From RGIG995 sp045542115 (GTDB lineage Bacteria > Bacillota > Clostridia > Oscillospirales > UBA644), in assembly GCA_045542115.1 (NCBI GenBank), contig JAZQKK010000014.1, positions 367,330 to 431,329 on the forward strand: a stretch of DNA of 64,000 nucleotides, given 5' to 3'. The notes under the pieces are model-generated. The model did no database searches, was not told the origin of the DNA, and was given only the letters and a program-made list of their open reading frames with translations. Position numbers and translations under genes: made by a program. Below, one piece after another: positions 58,279-64,000 of this stretch. Every line of letters begins with the position of its first letter. The stretch's first letter is position 1.

Positions 58279-59427
58279 TTACAGAAGAGATTCGTAAAGG
58301 GCCTTGATTTCGGCAACGGAGGTGGCTCTGGGGTTTCCGGGACGGCAAGCGTCGTCGAAGGCAGACTGAGCCAGGAAGTCCAGATCTTCACGCTTCACGA
58401 TGTCTTTCAGGTCAGCGGGGATTCCCACGTCGGCAGACAGCTGACGAACTGCATCGACGGCAGCCTTGCGAGCTTCTTCGATGGTCATCGCGTCGGTACC
58501 GGCAACGCCCATTGCACGGGCAATGTCACGGTACTTATCGCCGGTAGCTTCGGCATTGTATTCCATAACGGTGGGGAGGATGATAGCGTTGGCAACACCG
58601 TGGGGGGTGTCGTACAGAGCGCCCAAGGGGTGAGCCATCGAGTGAACGATCCCCAGACCTACGTTGGAGAAGCCCATTCCGGCAACGTATTGACCAAGCG
58701 CCATATCAGCACGGCCTTCGGGAGTGTTGGCGACAGCGCCGCGGAGAGAACGGGCGATGATTTCAATCGCCTTAATGTGGAACATATCGGACAGTTCCCA
58801 AGCACCGCCGGTAATGTAACCTTCGATGGCGTGGGTCAGAGCGTCCATACCGGTAGCGGCAGTAAGGCCCTTAGGCATCGAAGCCATCATATCGGGGTCA
58901 ACTACGGCAACGACGGGAATGTCGTGGGGGTCAACGCAAACCATCTTGCGGTTCTTTTCCGCATCGGTGATAACGTAGTTAATGGTAACTTCCGCAGCGG
59001 TTCCGGCCGTGGTGGGAACGGCAATGATGGGAACGCACTTATTCTTGGTATCGGCAACGCCTTCCAAGGAACGGACGTCAGCAAATTCGGGGTTGTTGAT
59101 GATGATACCGATGGCCTTTGCGGTGTCCATAGAAGAACCGCCGCCGATGGCTACGATATAATCGGTACCGGCAGCCTTGTAAGCGGCAACGCCGTTCTGC
59201 ACGTTTTCAATGGTGGGATTGGGTTTGATGTCCGAAAAGATTTCGTAAGCAAGGCCGTTCTTATCGAGAACGTCGAGAACCTTTTTGGTAACGCCAAACT
59301 TAATAAGGTCAGGGTCGGAGCAGACGAAAGCCTTCTTAAATCCGCGGCCGGCAGCTTCGGTAGCGATCGCTTCGATGGCACCGGAACCGTGATAAGAGAT
59401 TTCGTTGAGAATGAAACGGTTGGACAT
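58279..59427 (-). CDS. fucO: lactaldehyde reductase (1,2-propanediol oxidoreductase)
   Basis: 382 aa iron-containing alcohol dehydrogenase. Very close to enterobacterial FucO throughout: AIGGGSSMDTAKAIGIIINNPEFADV, TTAGTAAEVTINYVITD, GMDALTHAIEGYITGGAW, GQYVAGMGFSNVGLGIVHSMAHPLGALYDTPHG with the metal-ligand histidines. It reduces lactaldehyde from fucose/rhamnose breakdown to propanediol. No fucose genes are adjacent. The start at 59427 follows AAGGAG; an extended -10 TGCTATAAT (minus, about 59483-59491) serves as promoter. Confidence 0.9.
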   Translation of the reverse strand: MSNRFILNEISYHGSGAIEAIATEAAGRGFKKAFVCSDPDLIKFGVTKKVLDVLDKNGLAYEIFSDIKPNPTIENVQNGVAAYKAAGTDYIVAIGGGSSMDTAKAIGIIINNPEFADVRSLEGVADTKNKCVPIIAVPTTAGTAAEVTINYVITDAEKNRKMVCVDPHDIPVVAVVDPDMMASMPKGLTAATGMDALTHAIEGYITGGAWELSDMFHIKAIEIIARSLRGAVANTPEGRADMALGQYVAGMGFSNVGLGIVHSMAHPLGALYDTPHGVANAIILPTVMEYNAEATGDKYRDIARAMGVAGTDAMTIEEARKAAVDAVRQLSADVGIPADLKDIVKREDLDFLAQSAFDDACRPGNPRATSVAEIKALYESLL

Positions 59428-59586
59428 AACAGACTCTCCTTTTTCTATTCCGGGAAAAACCCGTTTATTTTCATACGAGTTCATTATAGCACAATTCTTT
59501 CCAAAAAGAAAGGAAGAAAGTGTGAACTTTTTCTGCGAAACTTCTTCTTTTTGACAATCTGTCCCTAAAAAAGCGACGAAATCGGC

Positions 59587-59615
59587 TTGACAAATCGAAC
59601 CGGGTGTGGTAAGAT
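59587..59615 (+). promoter_or_regulatory. promoter of pepF
   Basis: TTGACA (59587-59592) and TAAGAT (59610-59615), spacing 17 bp, 46 nt before the pepF start. Confidence 0.7.
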
Positions 59616-59661
59616 AAGGAAAGAAAATTGAAACCGAGGGGATTCCCTCAGGAGGGATACG

Positions 59662-61440
59662 ATGAAATTAAGAAACGAGATCGACGTAAATCTGACCTGG
59701 GACCTTTCCCAGATCTATGCCGACGACGCCGCTTGGGAAGTGGCCTACAACGAAGCCTGCGCCGCCGTGGAGACCATTTCCGCCGTCAAAGGCACGTTGG
59801 GGAACTCCGCAGAAGCCCTGAAAAAAGGACTGGACGTATTGTACGGCGCTCTGCAAAAAGCGGAATTGGTCTACGTATACACGATGCTCCGCAAGAGTCT
59901 GGATAACGGGGATGCAAAATCCCAGGAAATGAACGGTAAGGCGATGATGCTGTTCACCAAACTGTCCGCGGCTTCCGCCTTCCTCGACCCGGAAATTTTA
60001 GCCATTGACGGTGACACGTTGGCAACCTATCTGCAAGACCCCTGCCTTGCGGGATACAAGCACATCGTTCAAGATATCGACCGGGCAAGACCCCACACGT
60101 TGGACGAAGAAAAAGAAAAGATGCTGGCTTTGTTGTCGGAGGTCTCCTCTTCCGCCGACGAACCCTTTGATATGTTTGAAAGCGTGGATATGTCCTTCCC
60201 CACCATTAAAAATGAAAAAGGCGAAGAGGTCACGCTGTCCCACGGCTCCTTCGGTGCATACAGGGAAAGCAGCGACCGGAACGTGCGGAAAGAATCTTTT
60301 GAAACGTATTTCGGAGAATTTAAAAAATACATCAACACCCTGTCCGCCATTTACGGAAACTCCGTCAAATTTGACAACTACTACACCAAGATCCGGGGAT
60401 ACGAAACGGCTTGTCACAGAGCGTTGTTTGCCTCCAACGTTCCCGTTTCGGTGTATGACAATCTGGTAAACACCCTCCACGACTCCCTTCCCATTATGAA
60501 GCGGTATCTGGAACTCCGCAAGAAGGTTCTCGGGTTGGATGAATTGCATATGTACGACCTGTACTGCCCCATCGTCGCCGACTGCGACAGCGAAATGACC
60601 TACGAAGAGGCCAAAAAGATGGTCAAAGAAGCCTGTGCCCCCTTGGGTCAGAAATATCTGGACCTTCTGGACCGGGCCTATAACGAACGCTGGATTGACG
60701 TATACGAAACCAAGGGAAAGACTACCGGTGCATACTCTTGCGGTGTGTACGGCGTTCACCCCTACGTGCTTCTCAACTTCTCCGGCACCTTTGACGACGC
60801 CTTTACCTTGGCCCACGAATTGGGTCACGCAATGCACTCCTACTTTTCCAGCGAAAAGCAGGATTTTGCAAATCACGATTATAAGATTTTCGTAGCGGAA
60901 GTTGCCTCTACCGTCAACGAAGTTTTGATGACCCGCCATCTGCTGGCCACCGAAACCGACCCGGCGAAAAAGGCCTACCTTCTCAATCATTTCCTGGAAG
61001 GATTCCGCACCACCGTATTCCGCCAGACCCTGTTTGCTGAATTTGAACGAAAGGCTCACGACCTGAATCAGCAAGGCGTTCCCCTGACGGCCGACGTTTT
61101 GAACAAAGTCTATCGGGAATTGAACGAACTGTACTATAACGGTGCAGTCGTTGATGAACTGCAAGACATTGAATGGGCAAGAATTCCCCACTTCTACCGT
61201 GCTTTCTACGTCTATCAATACGCCACCGCCTTCTGTGCTTCGGTCTCTATCGTCCGCAACATTTTGCAAACCGGCGACGCCTCCAAATATTTGGAATTCT
61301 TGGCCACCGGCGGTAGCGACTATCCCATCAACGAACTGAAAATTGCCGGCATCGATATGACCGACCCGGCGGTCATTCAGAACGCGATGAAGGAAATGGA
61401 TTCCGCATTGACCGACCTGGAAGGTCTGCTTTTGAAATAA
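59662..61440 (+). CDS. pepF: oligoendopeptidase F
   Basis: 592 aa M3B metallopeptidase. Zinc motif LAHELGHAMHSYFSSEKQ (HExxH), with the third ligand in FVAEVASTVNEVLMTRHLL, and the family ending ...YPINELKIAGIDMTDPAVIQNAMKEM. It cleaves oligopeptides in the cytoplasm. The start at 59662 follows CAGGAGG. Single gene with its own promoter and terminator. Confidence 0.95.
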   Translation: MKLRNEIDVNLTWDLSQIYADDAAWEVAYNEACAAVETISAVKGTLGNSAEALKKGLDVLYGALQKAELVYVYTMLRKSLDNGDAKSQEMNGKAMMLFTKLSAASAFLDPEILAIDGDTLATYLQDPCLAGYKHIVQDIDRARPHTLDEEKEKMLALLSEVSSSADEPFDMFESVDMSFPTIKNEKGEEVTLSHGSFGAYRESSDRNVRKESFETYFGEFKKYINTLSAIYGNSVKFDNYYTKIRGYETACHRALFASNVPVSVYDNLVNTLHDSLPIMKRYLELRKKVLGLDELHMYDLYCPIVADCDSEMTYEEAKKMVKEACAPLGQKYLDLLDRAYNERWIDVYETKGKTTGAYSCGVYGVHPYVLLNFSGTFDDAFTLAHELGHAMHSYFSSEKQDFANHDYKIFVAEVASTVNEVLMTRHLLATETDPAKKAYLLNHFLEGFRTTVFRQTLFAEFERKAHDLNQQGVPLTADVLNKVYRELNELYYNGAVVDELQDIEWARIPHFYRAFYVYQYATAFCASVSIVRNILQTGDASKYLEFLATGGSDYPINELKIAGIDMTDPAVIQNAMKEMDSALTDLEGLLLK

Positions 61441-61462
61441 GAAAACAAAATATTAAAAAACT

Positions 61463-61495
61463 GGCTTCGGAACAACCTCCGAGGCCCGTTTTTTA
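61463..61495 (+). terminator. terminator of pepF
   Basis: 9-bp stem GGCTTCGGA/TCCGAGGCC with one G-T pair, then six T. Confidence 0.75.
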
Positions 61496-61628
61496 TTGTT
61501 CTTTCACGGAACTCAGCGTGGCAAGATATTTTCGGGAAGACAATTTGTAAAAAAGTTTGAAATTTTTTCCCCGGTCCCCTATTGCATTTTTCAAAAAACT
61601 GTGGTATAATATCACGGTAACAACGTAT

Positions 61629-61704
61629 CGGGGTGTAGCGCAGTTGGTAGCGCGCTTGGTTCGGGACCAAGAGGCCGGGCGTTCAAGTCGCCTCACTCCG
61701 ACCA
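61629..61704 (+). tRNA. tRNA-Pro(CGG)
   Basis: 76 nt with encoded CCA. Acceptor stem CGGGGTG/CACTCCG (one G-T), D-arm GCGCAGTTGGTAGCGC, anticodon arm CTTGG-TTCGGGA-CCAAG with anticodon CGG, T-loop TTCAAGT. It reads CCG codons. It lies immediately beside the integrated element, a usual kind of insertion neighbourhood although the 3' end of the gene is intact. Confidence 0.93.
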
Positions 61705-61763
61705 CAAAAAAACCTCCGATGAATTTCCGTGATGTTCTTAACGGAGAATTAGTGGGTGGTATG

Positions 61764-61801
61764 TAACCGGAAGGTGTAAAAACCTTCCGGTTATTACTTT
61801 T
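61764..61801. terminator. terminator at element edge
   Basis: 12-bp stem TAACCGGAAGGT/ACCTTCCGGTTA with T-rich 3' side, usable on both strands; on the minus strand it ends the recombinase gene. Confidence 0.75.
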
Positions 61802-63462
61802 TATGCGGTTTTTGCAGTAGGTTGTGTGAGGACTTCGATGGCAGGGATGCCTTCCTGTTCGGGCAGTCGGAAGGCGTAGTGTATGCGGATCGGGTTGCCT
61901 GCTGTTCGGGAATATTTCTCGAACTTCTCGTACACCTCTATTCTGCGGATGAACACTCGCAACAGTTCGGGTGTCAGCTTCGGCATCTCAATATACTGCT
62001 TAGCGTTGCGGATAAATTCTTGTATGCATTTATCCCGCATATCTACCTCGCCGATTCGCTCTACCAACTCTTGCAGCTCACGTTTCTTTTCCGCCTGCTC
62101 CTGCTCGTATCCGTTTGCCATCGAGTCGTAGCGTTCGGGTGTGATCCTTCCCGATACTCTGTCCTCGTACAAGCACCGAATGATGTTGTCCAGGTCTTGG
62201 ATTCGCTTTTCAAGCTGCTCCTTTTGTAGCTTGGCATTGCGGTAGAACTTTTCTGCTTCTTCCTCGCCGTTCTGTGTTGCCATCGCATAGAACTCGTCGG
62301 GGTTATCTCTTGCGAAGGCGGTAACGGTTTGGAGGTTGTGCAGCACGATGGTATCAAGGATACTCTCTCGGATATAGTGAGCAGTGCATTCGGTGGTTCT
62401 GCTTTGGAAACCGCCGCATTGGAAGGCATTGTTCTCCGGCTTTATGGTTTTTCCTCGGTGGAGATATAATCGCTTTCCACATTCACCGCAGAAGAGCAAT
62501 CCCGCATACTTGTCCATCTCACCTTGCTTGTCGGGGCGTTTCCGTCCGGCGAAGTGCCGTTGTACCATTTCGAAAGTCTTTTGGTCAATGATCGCTTCGT
62601 GGGTGTCCTTGAAGATGAGGATATTTTCGGGATCGTTCTTCAACCTTTTCTTCAGTTTGTTGGACTTGGAATAGGTTTTGAAGTTTACGGTATCTCCCAC
62701 GTATTCCTGATTGGACAGCATCTTACGGACGGTGTTCTGCGCCCAATGATACGGTCTGCTCAAATCGGGGTTGCCTGATTTGTTTCCGCTTTTCCTAAAG
62801 GCGTACACGCTTGGGCAGAGGATCTTCTCAGCGGACAGTCTATCGCAGATCTTTACTATACCAATTCCGCTTGCGTACATTTCGAAGATCCGTTTTACGA
62901 TAGGCGCGGTTTCGGGATCGGGGATATACTGCTTCGGGTTATTCGGGGCTTTCATATAACCGTATGGAATAGTGGTTCCGACTCGCTCCCCACGCTCACC
63001 TTTGGCTCGTTGTACGGCTCTGATCTTGCGGCTTGTATCACGGGCATAAAAATCGTTGAAATAATTTTTGATGCCTGAGAAGTCGCTGACGCCGTTGGCA
63101 CTATCCACACCGTCGTTGACGGCAATGAACCGAACGTCGTATTGGGGGAAGGTGATCTCCATCAGCATTCCCGTTTGCAGATAATCTCTGCCGAGACGAG
63201 ATTGGTCTTTCACGATGACGATTCCTACCTTGCCTTGTTCGATGTCGTTCATCATCCGCTTGAAATCGGGACGGTTGAAATTCGCTCCCGAGTATCCGTC
63301 ATCCACATAGAATTGGATGTTCGGGAATCGGTGCTGTTCTGCGTACTGCTGTAGGATTAACTTTTGATTTTTGATGCTGTTGGATTCGCCCTGCAGATCA
63401 TCCTCTTGGGACAGGCGGCAGTATATGGCTGTTATTAAATTTTTGCTTTCGGTTGATTTCAT
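61801..63462 (-). CDS. large serine recombinase/integrase (TnpX/TndX-like, DUF4368-type tail)
   Basis: 553 aa. N-terminal resolvase domain with the nucleophile region AIYCRLSQEDD (Ser after Arg-Leu), SIKNQKLILQQYAEQ, DDGYSGANFNRPDFKRMM, VIVKDQSRLGRDYLQTG and ARDTSRKIRAVQRAKGERG. Then a recombinase domain (IPYGYMKAP, WAQNTVRKMLSNQEYVGDTV), a zinc-ribbon LFCGECGKRLYLHR...CGGFQSRTTECTAHYI, a long coiled coil (about 425-490) and a DUF4368-type C-terminus. It catalyses site-specific integration and excision of the element. Full length, no frameshift. Confidence 0.93.
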   Translation of the reverse strand: MKSTESKNLITAIYCRLSQEDDLQGESNSIKNQKLILQQYAEQHRFPNIQFYVDDGYSGANFNRPDFKRMMNDIEQGKVGIVIVKDQSRLGRDYLQTGMLMEITFPQYDVRFIAVNDGVDSANGVSDFSGIKNYFNDFYARDTSRKIRAVQRAKGERGERVGTTIPYGYMKAPNNPKQYIPDPETAPIVKRIFEMYASGIGIVKICDRLSAEKILCPSVYAFRKSGNKSGNPDLSRPYHWAQNTVRKMLSNQEYVGDTVNFKTYSKSNKLKKRLKNDPENILIFKDTHEAIIDQKTFEMVQRHFAGRKRPDKQGEMDKYAGLLFCGECGKRLYLHRGKTIKPENNAFQCGGFQSRTTECTAHYIRESILDTIVLHNLQTVTAFARDNPDEFYAMATQNGEEEAEKFYRNAKLQKEQLEKRIQDLDNIIRCLYEDRVSGRITPERYDSMANGYEQEQAEKKRELQELVERIGEVDMRDKCIQEFIRNAKQYIEMPKLTPELLRVFIRRIEVYEKFEKYSRTAGNPIRIHYAFRLPEQEGIPAIEVLTQPTAKTA

Positions 63463-63577
63463 TACACGTTTCCTTTCCGAGCCGAGTGCTGCTCTGTCAA
63501 ATCAAACCGAATAGGATACGGCAACAACATATCACAACTCGGTCGAGTAGTCCAGCGACTTTGCTGAAACAGTTTTG

Positions 63578-63781
63578 TTAACTTTTTCGACCGTTGATCA
63601 GGTATTTCAGTTTGTCCTTTGCTTCTTCCGTTTTTTCACTGACAGAGAAACAAGATAACACGGGATACCGCTTTCCTTCAACGGTCAGCACGTAACCGAG
63701 ACCGATATGCTGTTCTTCTCCTAATTCTTTCTGTGATTTCAAATATTTCTCTCTGCGCTTTTTCAGTAATTCATAATCCAT
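63578..63781 (-). CDS. small orphan protein upstream of the recombinase
   Basis: 67 aa, starting at ATG 63781 behind AAGGAG. Basic N-terminal helix (LKKRREKYLKSQKELGEE) and a short beta segment (GLGYVLTVEGKRYPVLSCF), then helix. No recognised family; position beside the recombinase suggests an excision or regulatory accessory (inference). Confidence 0.55.
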   Translation of the reverse strand: MDYELLKKRREKYLKSQKELGEEQHIGLGYVLTVEGKRYPVLSCFSVSEKTEEAKDKLKYLINGRKS

Positions 63782-64000
63782 GATGTTTTCTCCTTTCTTG
63801 TTACAACCCCGTTCACAGCGCCTATGTTTTTCCCTTAAACACGGCACTTTCGGGGATCTGTGGCACCGTATACTGGCACAAGGCCTTATTTACGACGCCT
63901 ATTTTTTTCGGTGTCCAAAATCCCGAAAACCCTTGTGCGGTCGGGGTTTCCGGCCGCTGTGATCCGAGGCGAGCGTCGTTTACGACGCCGACTCTTTCAC
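63782..64000. other. element DNA without a convincing gene
   Basis: 219 nt to the window end. Short open frames lack ribosome sites. Two copies of TTTACGACGCC (about 63889-63899 and 63980-63990) and a related AGCGCCTATGTTTTT are present, weak repeats of unknown role. No promoter was recognised with confidence. Confidence 0.4.

Larger units (their letters stand above)
61705..64000. mobile_element. left end of an integrated element with serine recombinase
   Basis: After the tRNA, the sequence changes to a recombinase-led segment: terminator, large serine recombinase, a small orphan ORF and low-information DNA to the window end. The codon choice differs from the surrounding genes, with a more even third-position use in the recombinase. 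Position of the recombinase at the edge, reading outward, fits a Tn4451/Tn5397-type conjugative or mobilisable element. The exact attachment site is within about 61705-61765; its other end lies outside the window. Confidence 0.7.

Overview
The window looks like a chromosome segment of a spore-forming, anaerobic gut Clostridia (Firmicutes; Oscillospirales/Christensenellales-like) with a G+C content near one half. The evidence is a SPOCS (DUF3794)+LysM spore-envelope protein, a T-box and a lysine riboswitch, a class II GalT, TmcAL, DUF421/DUF4363 and DUF6472 proteins, AGGAGG-type ribosome sites, sigma-A promoters with 16-18 bp spacing, and intrinsic terminators after most operons. The species cannot be named from sequence alone.

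Layout. (1) 1-2728: right end of a prophage or phage-like element, with tandem tail-type microgenes, a DUF6273 protein, small lysis-cassette membrane proteins and an NlpC/P60 endolysin. (2) 2800-9030: YgjP-like metallopeptidase, DUF6472, galT, a NhaC-type transporter under a lysine riboswitch, YbaK deacylase and an unrecognised 400-aa protein. (3) 9030-13560: T-box leader, ileS (type 2) and a WYL regulator. (4) 13600-16820: an amino-sugar operon (Gfo/Idh oxidoreductase, nagA, divergent nagB). (5) 16950-25860: Hsp33, a methyltransferase, a D,D-carboxypeptidase homologue with all active-site motifs lost, HAD phosphatase, shikimate kinase, an FN3 surface protein, N-acetylhexosamine kinase, DinB and a membrane-anchored orphan. 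(6) 25900-33550: two unidentified small transcripts, a CNNM/CorC transporter, a glycosidase-like plus beta-helix operon, the SPOCS protein and an MFS transporter. (7) 33700-42740: rpsO-pnp with several RNA hairpins, GNAT, a collapsed CapA gene, lipid kinase, the DUF512-der-plsY operon, rpmF and DUF177. (8) 42800-47750: galK, DUF421/DUF4363, and ackA and tmcAL with interlocked promoters. (9) 47770-54070: pyrH-frr-uppS-cdsA-dxr-rseP-ispG (translation, undecaprenyl lipid, phospholipid and MEP isoprenoid synthesis). (10) 54100-61440: YczE-like protein, a 1064-aa surface beta-helix protein with a sortase-like tail, FucO and PepF. (11) 61629-64000: tRNA-Pro followed directly by an integrated element with a large serine recombinase; the element runs off the window.

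Together, NahK, class II GalT, GalK, NagA/NagB-like and FucO fit use of host-type glycans (galactose, N-acetylhexosamines, deoxyhexose), although these genes are in separate transcription units. No rRNA, CRISPR array or restriction system was seen. Items most worth a second look: the phage microgenes whose conserved C-terminus doubles as the next gene's ribosome site, the pseudo-carboxypeptidase, the unidentified leader RNA before the CNNM gene, the interlocked ackA/tmcAL promoters, and the in-frame collapsed CapA gene.
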